From the NCBI GenBank assembly GCA_002774795.1, contig PCYI01000006.1, forward strand, positions 89,627 through 100,414: DNA of 10,788 nucleotides. The letters are read 5' to 3'. This DNA is from Candidatus Vogelbacteria bacterium CG10_big_fil_rev_8_21_14_0_10_51_16. Its GTDB lineage: Bacteria > Patescibacteriota > Minisyncoccia > Phycocordibacterales > JACRKE01. Made by a program: the position numbers and the translations under genes. Below are positions 1-6,312 of the stretch, piece by piece. Every line of letters starts with the position of its first letter. The first letter of the stretch is position 1. The notes beneath the pieces were generated by a model that saw only the letters and a program-made list of their open reading frames with translations, was not told where the DNA came from and did not search any database.

Positions 1-8
1 AAACCTAG

Positions 9-38
9 ATTGCTTCGCGCAGAGCGCTCGCAAAGACG
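9..38. repeat. REP-like short palindrome
   Basis: TTGC at 10-13 pairs with GCAA at 30-33, and GCGC at 17-20 pairs with GCGC at 24-27 around an AGA loop, leaving a small asymmetric internal loop. The overall pattern (ATTGCTTCG, then a GC-rich core, then CTCGCAAAGACG) resembles dispersed extragenic palindromes seen in many bacterial genomes. That resemblance is from memory. Only one copy is present here, so its repeat status cannot be shown from this window. Confidence 0.4.
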
Positions 39-79
39 AAAACAGTGTTTTGCGTAAGTCCTATAAGAACTGTGGGTTG

Positions 80-128
80 CGAAATGCGTATTTATTCCCT
101 CCCCTGGCCAGGGGGAGAAGCCATTTCG
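80..128. repeat. Nested inverted repeat upstream of amidase
   Basis: An inner palindrome (CCCCTGG at 101-107 against CCAGGGG at 108-114, no loop) sits inside an outer pair, CGAAATG at 80-86 and CATTTCG at 122-128. No T-run follows, so it is not a canonical intrinsic terminator. It ends 18 bases before ATG 147. It could be the end of an upstream transcription unit, a cruciform or a small mobile palindrome. No ORF is convincing in 1-146. Confidence 0.45.
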
Positions 129-146
129 TAGCTCAAAGTATAAGAA

Positions 147-187
147 ATGAGCCGACCTAATAAAAAAACAAGCTTCCGTGGGCATCG
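147..187 (+). other. Probable true N-terminus of the amidase, out of frame through a poly-A run
   Basis: ATG 147 opens a frame reading MSRPNKK before a run of seven A (162-168). In that frame translation soon stops near position 222. If one A were added, the reading would pass through NKLPWASV into the frame of the amidase and give a normal secretion signal, with basic residues followed by the hydrophobic stretch FGVITLLLLILIL. The annotated frame itself has only a GTG start at 188, no basic residues before the hydrophobic stretch and no ribosome-binding site. The break could be a homopolymer sequencing error, a phase-variable tract or transcriptional slippage. Confidence 0.6.
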
Positions 188-1399
188 GTGGCGTTTGGGG
201 TTATCACACTTTTACTCCTTATCTTAATCTTGGCCGGCGGCGGCATGGACGGCCTGCGCCAGTTTGCCGGCTTATTTTTCGCGGAGACCACCACTCCCGA
301 AGCCCTGCGAGATGCCTACGGCAAACGTCCCATCTCCATTCTCGTCGTACCCGGCCATGATAACATCTCTTCTGGCACCGCTTTTGGCACCTTGTCCGAG
401 AGTGACTTAAATCTGGAAATGGCCTATGGGTTGGCGCGAGTTTTCGAGAGTAATCCTGATTTTACGGTGGCGGTCACGCGAAGAGAGCAAGATGGCGGAT
501 ACCAAGAATGGTTTGCTGAATATCAAGAGCGAGAGGGAGAGGCCATTACCCGTTTTATAGAGGAAAAGCGAAAGATTTTTCGAGAGGCGGTCGAGCAGGG
601 TTTTGTAGAGCGGCACGTGGCCGTGGAGCGGACAGACGCGCCCTCGCGGGTCGCCTTTGACCTTTATACGGTAAACAAATACGCCATCGATAACGGCATC
701 GATATCGTTCTTCATCTCCACTGGAATGACTATGCCGGACGTCGCCCAAGACAGGTCGGCAAGTACTCCGGCTTTGCCATATATGTGCCGGACAAAGAGA
801 TGCCAAATGCCCGAGCGAGCAGGGCTCTCGCGCAAAACATCGCCGCTCGCCTCTCACACTTTTTTGCCCCGAGCGACATGCCTCTTGAGAAGGGGGTCAT
901 CGTGGAGGACCAGGAGCTAATCGCTGTCGGCTCGAATGCTTCACAGGAGAGGGCTTCGTTGTTGATTGAGTACGGTTATATCTATGAAAGTCAGTTTCTC
1001 GACCGGGCGGTGCGAGCGGTCATCCTAAAAGAGCTCGCTCACCAGACAGAATGGGGCTTAGTAGACTTTTTTACGACAGAAACGAGCGAGGTGACTCCGG
1101 GCATAGCAAGCATCCTACCTTATCGCTGGGAAGAGTCGCTTTCTCTGCCCGCGCGTGATTCAGAGGGCGTGCTCGCCCTTCAAGCCGCTCTCGCGCTCGA
1201 GGGTTTGTATCCGCCAGATGGAAGAAGCAAGAATGACTGCCCGATTTCAGGCAATTTCGGCCCATGCACGCGCGCCGCCCTCGCTAATTTTCAGGAAAAG
1301 TATCGCGCAGAGATTTTGGAGCCGATTGGCCTTAAGCGGGGGACAGGCACTTTTGGGAAGATGACAGCAGAGACCTTAAATCGCCGCTTTGGGGAGTAA
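188..1399 (+). CDS. Secreted N-acetylmuramoyl-L-alanine amidase (Amidase_3 type) with C-terminal peptidoglycan-binding domain
   Basis: The product is predicted to cut the bond between N-acetylmuramic acid and the stem peptide in peptidoglycan, outside the cytoplasmic membrane. Residues 4-17 are hydrophobic (signal or anchor). The zinc-amidase signatures appear in order: VPGHD (H57), a conserved Glu in SDLNLEMA (E77), LHLHWND (H178) and the catalytic-type Glu in LLIEYGYI (E261). A long charged helical insert lies at about 100-145. Residues 326-400 look like a PG_binding_1 domain (GNFGPCTRAALANFQ), with C351 and C360 possibly forming a disulfide. GTG 188 is the only start in this frame after the stop at 161-163, and it lacks a Shine-Dalgarno sequence. 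I suspect the real start is ATG 147 through a frame break at 162-168. The gene stands alone, followed by a heptad array. The assignment rests on motifs, not on a search. Confidence 0.86.
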   Translation: MAFGVITLLLLILILAGGGMDGLRQFAGLFFAETTTPEALRDAYGKRPISILVVPGHDNISSGTAFGTLSESDLNLEMAYGLARVFESNPDFTVAVTRREQDGGYQEWFAEYQEREGEAITRFIEEKRKIFREAVEQGFVERHVAVERTDAPSRVAFDLYTVNKYAIDNGIDIVLHLHWNDYAGRRPRQVGKYSGFAIYVPDKEMPNARASRALAQNIAARLSHFFAPSDMPLEKGVIVEDQELIAVGSNASQERASLLIEYGYIYESQFLDRAVRAVILKELAHQTEWGLVDFFTTETSEVTPGIASILPYRWEESLSLPARDSEGVLALQAALALEGLYPPDGRSKNDCPISGNFGPCTRAALANFQEKYRAEILEPIGLKRGTGTFGKMTAETLNRRFGE

Positions 1400-1406
1400 G
1401 TTAAGA

Positions 1407-1525
1407 GGTGCGATTTACGAAGTACGAGTTACGAGGCACGAATAACGCACTCATTCCTAAATCCTAATTCCTAAATCGTAAATCGTAAGTCGTACTTCGA
1501 ACATCGTACCTCATGCCTCTTTAGT
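1407..1525. repeat. Heptanucleotide array, 17 units, reversing strand at the middle
   Basis: The gap between the amidase and gene 2 is a single-phase series of 7-bp units. From 1407 to 1448 the units mostly have the form NNNACGA (for example TTTACGA, AGTACGA, GTTACGA, GGCACGA). From 1456 to 1518 they mostly have the form CNTANNT (CCTAAAT, CGTAAAT, CGTAAGT, CGTACTT), which is the reverse complement of the first type. The halves can pair: CGAAGTACGA at 1418-1427 matches TCGTACTTCG at 1490-1499, and AAGAGG at 1403-1408 matches CCTCTT at 1516-1521. No gene lies here. Confidence 0.85.
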
Positions 1526-1542
1526 TGAATAACGTTCTCCAC

Positions 1543-1571
1543 TTCGAACTCTCGGCTGGGGCTAGTATACT
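1543..1571 (+). promoter_or_regulatory. Candidate promoter of gene 2, near-leaderless
   Basis: TATACT (1566-1571) is a good -10 hexamer. It lies 17 bp after a weak -35 match, TTCGAA (1543-1548). ATG 1581 follows nine bases after the -10 box, so a transcript would begin at or within a few bases of the start codon. No Shine-Dalgarno sequence is present, which fits leaderless initiation. Confidence 0.5.
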
Positions 1572-1580
1572 GAGCTCATT

Positions 1581-2987
1581 ATGTTGCGCACCCCTTTATT
1601 TGGGCCTGTTGCCGAATATCCATTTCGGCCATTTTCCCCAAAGTGCGACTGCGACTCGGTGAAAAATACTCATGGTAGCCCTGCTACTACTCCGTTTTTT
1701 CACCTTCGTCTCGCACGCACTTTGGGAAAACTAGCTCGAAAGGCTATTCGGCAACAGACCATATTTGCGGTGGCGATTGCCGGTTTTGTCGCGCTGGCTT
1801 CAGCTTCAGTGTTTGCACAAGGCGCACCGCCGGCGACGGCGGATGGTGCCGCAGGTGAGGTGGCCGTCACCCTGATGAGCTCTTTCGGTTCGCAATCTAT
1901 CGCCGCCGGGACCGACAGTGTCCTTATGTCCAGATACCGGGTTGAGGTCGGCCTTGTCGATGCGCCGCTATCATTGGTATCTTTTCCGCTTGCATTCGAG
2001 GGGGCTGCCGGAGGGCTTTCCGGTTGTCTGCTTGAGGATGGCGACGACTTCCGCCATCTCATCGACATTGAAGCCGGCCCGACAAGCGCTGACCTCGAGG
2101 TACCGTATGTGTTTGCCCCAAACACTGGCTATGATTTTACTTTGTTTTGCGATATTGCAAGTGATGCTGTCGGACAGACCTATCGATGGGGGATAGCGCC
2201 CGTAGCGGTATTCACGGGCGCGGACGGCGAGACATTTTCGGTGACCACAGAGCTGGCCAGGCAGTGGAACGGCCGGCCCGGCCTGAATGGGCAGACTTTT
2301 ATCGTTACTTTTCCTGAAAGATTACTCAATGCCGCCTCTTTTGCGGAGGTGCGAATTGTTGGTGAAGAGGGACGGTTCGCTCCCGGCGATACGCTCGCGG
2401 TCAGTGTGATGGTGCGTAACGATGGGGCGGAAACATGGGAGGCCGGAAACTACGTGCTTATCCCGGATAGTCATAACGACACTGCTTTGTGGGGTGTTAC
2501 TCCAGTTTCGCTTGGAGAGAGGGTTGTTCCCGGTGGGACGGCCTCCGTTGTTGTTTCGCTTGTAGCACCCAATGACGTGCGGACTCATCGCTTAAGCTGG
2601 TATGTGGCCGTCCTCGACGACCGCCAAGGCGAACTCTTACAACAGCCGGCAACCCTCGCGCTTGTGGTCGAGCTCTCTCGTAATGAAGTGTCGGCTACAA
2701 CGGGAAGCGAGAACGGATTTTTTGAGCGCCTCCGAGAGGGGGCCAGCAGGACCATTCAAGCAGTAACCGGTGTTGGCGGCGGCGGAGGTGGAGCTCCCGC
2801 TACTCGGCAAGTTCAGACGAGTAGCGGGCCTGCCGATGGCCCAGAGCACGAGCCCGCCCCTCAAGTGTCGAGCAATGAAGATGACCCAACTGAAGCGGTG
2901 CCGCCCCCGGAAGCAGCCGGAACTCCTCGGATGATTGTCGAATACTGCGAAGAGGTTCCTGACGCGACGGACTATTGTGATTTGTAG
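1581..2987 (+). CDS. Secreted surface protein with NBR1-type Ig-like domain
   Basis: I recognise no specific function; the product is probably exported and structural. From ATG 1581, residues 1-59 are encoded largely by an inverted repeat (1603-1760). A convincing signal peptide follows (basic KLARKAIRQQ, hydrophobic 61-76, ASASVFAQ cleavage region near 80). Residues 93-210 form a beta-rich domain with C149 and C190. Residues 255-345 resemble the Ig-like domain of NBR1 (NDGAETWEAGNYVLIPD, then VVPGGTASVVVSLVAP). An amphipathic helix lies at 379-394, a run of six Gly near 399-404, then an acidic Pro-rich tail with C456 and C466. Gene 4 is a clear paralogue: SSFGSQSIAAGT is identical and CDIASDAVGQTYRWGIA aligns with CDISEDSVGKSYTWGLA. 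TTG 1722 is an alternative start giving a standard-length signal peptide, but the TATACT box favours ATG 1581. Confidence 0.78.
   Translation: MLRTPLFGPVAEYPFRPFSPKCDCDSVKNTHGSPATTPFFHLRLARTLGKLARKAIRQQTIFAVAIAGFVALASASVFAQGAPPATADGAAGEVAVTLMSSFGSQSIAAGTDSVLMSRYRVEVGLVDAPLSLVSFPLAFEGAAGGLSGCLLEDGDDFRHLIDIEAGPTSADLEVPYVFAPNTGYDFTLFCDIASDAVGQTYRWGIAPVAVFTGADGETFSVTTELARQWNGRPGLNGQTFIVTFPERLLNAASFAEVRIVGEEGRFAPGDTLAVSVMVRNDGAETWEAGNYVLIPDSHNDTALWGVTPVSLGERVVPGGTASVVVSLVAPNDVRTHRLSWYVAVLDDRQGELLQQPATLALVVELSRNEVSATTGSENGFFERLREGASRTIQAVTGVGGGGGGAPATRQVQTSSGPADGPEHEPAPQVSSNEDDPTEAVPPPEAAGTPRMIVEYCEEVPDATDYCDL
1603..1760. repeat. 158-bp imperfect inverted repeat inside the 5' end of gene 2
   Basis: The arms pair in ordered blocks around a CCT loop at 1680-1682: 1606-1618 with 1745-1757 (13 bp, perfect); 1632-1647 with 1716-1730 (one bulged C); 1650-1654 with 1711-1715; 1658-1666 with 1696-1704; and 1675-1679 with 1683-1687. 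The whole element lacks stop codons in the gene 2 frame and encodes about residues 8-60, ending just before the hydrophobic core of the signal peptide. It behaves like a palindromic element tolerated within a gene, comparable in design to Rickettsia palindromic elements. Any evolutionary link to them is unknown. Confidence 0.8.
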
Positions 2988-3025
2988 CATTTGGAAAGTG
3001 GCAGTTGGCTAAGCTAATCTCTATG

Positions 3026-3047
3026 AGCACGCACCCGGATGCGTGCT
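3026..3047. terminator. Hairpin after gene 2, possible terminator without T-run
   Basis: AGCACGCA (3026-3033) pairs perfectly with TGCGTGCT (3040-3047) around a 6-base loop. It lies 38 bases after the gene 2 stop. No run of T follows, so termination is uncertain; it might be a Rho-independent terminator of weak type, an mRNA stabiliser or a dispersed palindrome. Confidence 0.4.
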
Positions 3048-3060
3048 ACCCACCATATCT

Positions 3061-3095
3061 GCTACCTGCTACCCCCAGAGTAAAACCCGCTATCC
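3061..3095. repeat. Short degenerate heptad tract upstream of gene 3
   Basis: Five units follow in one 7-bp phase: GCTACCT, GCTACCC, CCAGAGT, AAAACCC, GCTATCC. A further GCTACCC lies at 3045-3051, out of phase with them. The tract is much more degenerate than the array at 1407-1525 and sits directly upstream of the gene 3 promoter. Confidence 0.45.
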
Positions 3096-3120
3096 ACAGC
3101 AATTCCACCCCATTATCCAC

Positions 3121-3126
3121 TATACT
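3121..3126 (+). promoter_or_regulatory. Candidate -10 box for leaderless gene 3 transcript
   Basis: TATACT ends six bases before ATG 3133, so the expected transcription start falls at the A of the start codon. I see no good -35 box at 16-18 bp. The same hexamer lies upstream of genes 2 and 5. Confidence 0.5.
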
Positions 3127-3132
3127 CTAAAG

Positions 3133-6100
3133 ATGAAAGGCTTCTCTGGTCTCTTGGTGCTTGCCGGTTCGACACTCCTCGCCGTGAGCTCCGTCGGTTT
3201 TTTGGTTGTACCGCGCTCCGGGCTGGTGGCAAGGCTGCCACAGCGAGCGGCCGTCGCCACTAGCAACGAGGCTCGGCCTCCTGGTACCTCACAGGCGGCT
3301 CAGGCTAATGCAAATTGGACTCCCGAACAGTCACTGGCGGTGGACGCTTCGCTCGCGAGCGCGCCGGCGGTGGTGGTGCATAGAAAGAGCAGACTCCGCG
3401 AAGATTATGACGCAGTGCTTAGCCAGCTCGCCGACCTTACTCGGCGCACAGAACAGGGTGCGGATACGGCGGCGCTGGACGCGCTTCGCTCAGAGCAGGC
3501 AGAGCTTGAGGCAAAGCTGTTTGCCGTTGAAGGTAAGGTGGCCGCCCTGCCCACTATCCAGCCCGGTGTGTCGCAAGAGCAGTTGGCGGCAGTGCAGACG
3601 AGCGTCACCCAGCAGTTGAGCGCCCAGCAGACAAGCATGTCTCAACTCGCACTCGTGAGTTCGGGAAGTACAAATGTGGTTCAGCCGGCCACCTCCATTC
3701 CCGACGTTTATCTGAAGCTTGATGGCTCCAAGATTATGACCGGCGCACTCACGGGCATGGGCGCCTCTTTTTCGACCGGCTCCTTTTCGGGCGCAGTCTC
3801 ACTTGGTAGCACCCTCACGGTGTCGGGCGCCTCTGGCTTTGCCGCTGCCTCCTCGACGGCTCTCTCCGCCCTCGACTATATTTCGGTCGGCACCACGGCC
3901 ACCTCCACTATTCGAGGGTCGTCCACATACACGCTCACATCAGAGCTCGCCAGCGCTCTTTTAGTGTACGGCTCCACTACTCTGCAGAACTTTACCTTCA
4001 CAAACGCCACGGGTACGAACGCCACCACTACTAATTTTTATGCCTCAAATAGCCTGACGGTAAATGGCACAGCTTCCACCTCCGCGCTCATTGTCTCCGG
4101 CAGTGCGGCTGTTAGTGGTAATCTTGGCGTTGGTACAACAACTCCGCAAGACCTCTTTACAATTGCGGCAACCTCAGACGAAGGATTTGTTGTTCGAAAT
4201 GTGCAGTATGAAGAGCTTTTCTCACTGAAGCCTTTTTCCGGTGATGATGGTGAGGTTATCATGCTCTTAAACTATGATTCTGATGTAAATAATCCTCGTG
4301 TTAGGCTTGCCTCAAACAGCTCTTCGTATTTTAACAACGGCAACGTCGGAGTGGGGTCTACGACACCATGGGGTCTTCTCTCTGTTAACCCAGATGACAT
4401 CGCCGGTCCATCGTTTGTCGTTGGTTCTTCGACAAAGACCGACTTTATCGTAACGAACGGAGGAAATGTTGGCATTGGTGAATCCTTGCCAGGCTCGAAG
4501 CTCGCGGTGTCAGGAAACATGACCGTGGGGGCGGGTTACGACACTGCTGTCGCCGGCACAAACAGCCTGCTCGTACAGGGTACCCTTGGTCTCGGCACCA
4601 CCACCTCCTCCGCTAAGCTTACTCTCAAGCAACCAGGGGATGGCTATGGTGGTGGTTTTCATATGATAGAGTCCATCACGACTGATGCGTGGGGGATGGT
4701 TATCAAGACGGACGAGAGTCTCTATTTCGGCTCGGCCAGTGATCCGGCGTCACCGGGGAACTTCACAGACCGCGTGGTTTTTACAAATACAGGCAACGTC
4801 GGGATAGGTACAACGACACCATTTTCGCCCCTTCAGGTTGCGGGAACCGGAGGCTTGTTTCAGGGTATAACGATCACCGATACCAATGGAGCAGTTGATG
4901 AAAAACATTGGATTGTTGGCCCCGGTTCGGTTAGCGGGTCTCTTTCGTTTACCACTCTTAATGATGCGCTGGACGGACCAGGTGAGAGGGTTACTATATT
5001 ACAAGGATTATCAGGTCAAATTGGTATTGGTACCACTACCACCGATGCTCACCTTTCCATTCATCAGCCCAGTGGTAATGCCATAATGGAATTTGGTTAT
5101 GGTAATGACAACGACGATCACTGGATTATTGGGGCGGGTACAGATGCTGGGCATCTGGAGGGTGGTTTTGTTATTGGAAATACATCTGGTAGTGACAACG
5201 GAAGCAATCTGTTTTTTAAGATTAACAAGACGACCGGTAACGTCGGCCTGGCAACAACTACCCCCTGGCGGACGCTTTCGGTCACGGGGACGGTAGGATT
5301 TGACGGCCTGACTGCCGGGGCCGGGGCGGGAGCGTTGTGTTTGGATGCCAATAAGCAGGTAACATACAGCGACGGGGCCGCTTGTACCGGCTCTTCCGAG
5401 CGTTTCAAGCATGATATTGTTGGCCTTGAGTCTGGCTTGGCTGCCGTCTTGGCCATGCGGCCGGTAGCTTTTACTTACAATGAAGATATTGGCGTTAAAG
5501 GCCGTCAGATTGGTTTTATCGCCGAAGAGGTGGAGCTTGTCGACCCCCGCTTGGTTGCTTTCGACACGAGCGGCCGCCCAGCGAACGTTAAGTATGCCAA
5601 CTTCACCGCCATGCTCGCGAAGGCCATTCAGGAGTTGAGCGCCAAGGTGGATGCTATCTCCGCGCGAGTTGGTGGTGGGCTTGCTACGGCCACCAACCGC
5701 CTTGCCGAGATTTTTGCCGGAAAGGTTGAGGCCGACCTTGTTTACGCTCGCTCAGCGCTCGAGGTCGGCACGGCCACCACTCCCGTGGGTGTTACTCTCT
5801 ACGACGAACTCACGGGCGAGCCGACATGCTTGACCATTTACGACAATGCTCCCAAAGTGACGGCAGGGGCTTGCAAGGCCGGAGAGGCACGAGGCACGAG
5901 TCACGAGTCACGAGAAGAAGGCCGCTCACAGGAAGTCGAGCACGCCTCCTCTCCAAACTCCAAACTACAAACTACAAACTCTGACTCTGACTCTGACACC
6001 GAGCCCCCCGTCATCACCTTAAGCGGCAACGACCCCGCCACTATCAAGCAGGGCGACACCTTCCTTGACCCGGGGGCTACTGTCACGGACGACAAGGATG

Positions 6101-6312
6101 ACAATCTTGGTATCAAAGTAGGAGGAGACACGGTAGACACTAAAACCCCCGGCACCTACACCATCACCCACAACGCCACTGACGCCGCCGGTAATAAGGC
6201 CAAGGAGGTGACGCGGACGGTAGTGGTAGAAGAGAACGACACCTTCACGAAGACGACGGAGGAGGAGACCAACGAGTCGGAGCCGGTGAACGAGACAAAT
6301 GGTACGAGCTAA
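3133..6312 (+). CDS. S74 (endosialidase-chaperone) autoprocessing surface adhesin with C-terminal Ig-like domain
   Basis: The product is a probable trimeric fibre, 1059 residues. Residues 6-27 form a signal or anchor segment. Residues 86-170 are predicted coiled coil. A Ser/Thr-rich stalk follows, with seven NVGIGTTTP-type motifs between about 330 and 715, as in phage tail-spike-like proteins. Residues 754-840 are a Peptidase_S74 domain: SSERFKHDI fits the family S-x-x-R-x-K cleavage motif with S754 as the likely nucleophile and K759 as its partner, followed by GRQIGFIAEEVELVDP and a C-terminal helix. After it come a TLYDELTGEPTCLTIYD segment, a linker encoded by heptad DNA (about 918-956), a Cry22A/DUF5011-like Ig domain (958-1032) and an acidic Thr-rich tail. 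ATG 3133 is chosen over upstream TTG 3043 because the signal begins there and a TATACT box precedes it. The end overlaps gene 4 by 14 bp. Confidence 0.9.
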   Translation: MKGFSGLLVLAGSTLLAVSSVGFLVVPRSGLVARLPQRAAVATSNEARPPGTSQAAQANANWTPEQSLAVDASLASAPAVVVHRKSRLREDYDAVLSQLADLTRRTEQGADTAALDALRSEQAELEAKLFAVEGKVAALPTIQPGVSQEQLAAVQTSVTQQLSAQQTSMSQLALVSSGSTNVVQPATSIPDVYLKLDGSKIMTGALTGMGASFSTGSFSGAVSLGSTLTVSGASGFAAASSTALSALDYISVGTTATSTIRGSSTYTLTSELASALLVYGSTTLQNFTFTNATGTNATTTNFYASNSLTVNGTASTSALIVSGSAAVSGNLGVGTTTPQDLFTIAATSDEGFVVRNVQYEELFSLKPFSGDDGEVIMLLNYDSDVNNPRVRLASNSSSYFNNGNVGVGSTTPWGLLSVNPDDIAGPSFVVGSSTKTDFIVTNGGNVGIGESLPGSKLAVSGNMTVGAGYDTAVAGTNSLLVQGTLGLGTTTSSAKLTLKQPGDGYGGGFHMIESITTDAWGMVIKTDESLYFGSASDPASPGNFTDRVVFTNTGNVGIGTTTPFSPLQVAGTGGLFQGITITDTNGAVDEKHWIVGPGSVSGSLSFTTLNDALDGPGERVTILQGLSGQIGIGTTTTDAHLSIHQPSGNAIMEFGYGNDNDDHWIIGAGTDAGHLEGGFVIGNTSGSDNGSNLFFKINKTTGNVGLATTTPWRTLSVTGTVGFDGLTAGAGAGALCLDANKQVTYSDGAACTGSSERFKHDIVGLESGLAAVLAMRPVAFTYNEDIGVKGRQIGFIAEEVELVDPRLVAFDTSGRPANVKYANFTAMLAKAIQELSAKVDAISARVGGGLATATNRLAEIFAGKVEADLVYARSALEVGTATTPVGVTLYDELTGEPTCLTIYDNAPKVTAGACKAGEARGTSHESREEGRSQEVEHASSPNSKLQTTNSDSDSDTEPPVITLSGNDPATIKQGDTFLDPGATVTDDKDDNLGIKVGGDTVDTKTPGTYTITHNATDAAGNKAKEVTRTVVVEENDTFTKTTEEETNESEPVNETNGTS
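5886..5996 (+). repeat. Heptad and hexad repeats inside the gene 3 coding sequence
   Basis: Units at 5886-5913 are GGCACGA twice then GTCACGA twice. Units at 5951-5978 are CTCCAAA twice then CTACAAA twice, followed by CTCTGA three times (5979-5996). The NNCACGA type is the same family as units in the intergenic array (GGCACGA occurs at 1435-1441). Because 7 is not a multiple of 3, the translated linker (SHESREE, then KLQTTNSDSDSD) is not itself repetitive. The tract separates the S74 region from the Ig-like domain. Confidence 0.85.

Noticed and set aside
407..835. Minus-strand ORF of 142 codons opposite the amidase
   Set aside because: It lies wholly against a gene with clear catalytic motifs and shows no domain or signal of its own.
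1407..1525. CRISPR array
   Set aside because: Units are 7 bp and contiguous, with no spacers and no cas genes nearby.
1700..2125. Minus-strand ORF of 141 codons opposite the front of gene 2
   Set aside because: It overlaps the signal peptide and first domain of gene 2, which are supported by a paralogue in gene 4.
3090..3121. Replication origin
   Set aside because: Only two imperfect DnaA-like sites, no AT-rich unwinding region, and no dnaA or dnaN gene nearby.
3133..5391. Prophage tail-spike gene
   Set aside because: The S74 domain and stalk repeats resemble phage spikes, but there is a signal segment at the N-terminus and no other phage structural, lysis or integration gene; a cellular adhesin fits better.
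6229..6312. Four N-x-S/T sequons in the tail of the S74 protein (NDT, NES, NET, NGT) as glycosylation sites
   Set aside because: The tail is rich in Asn, Thr and Glu, so such motifs arise by composition, and no oligosaccharyltransferase is in view.
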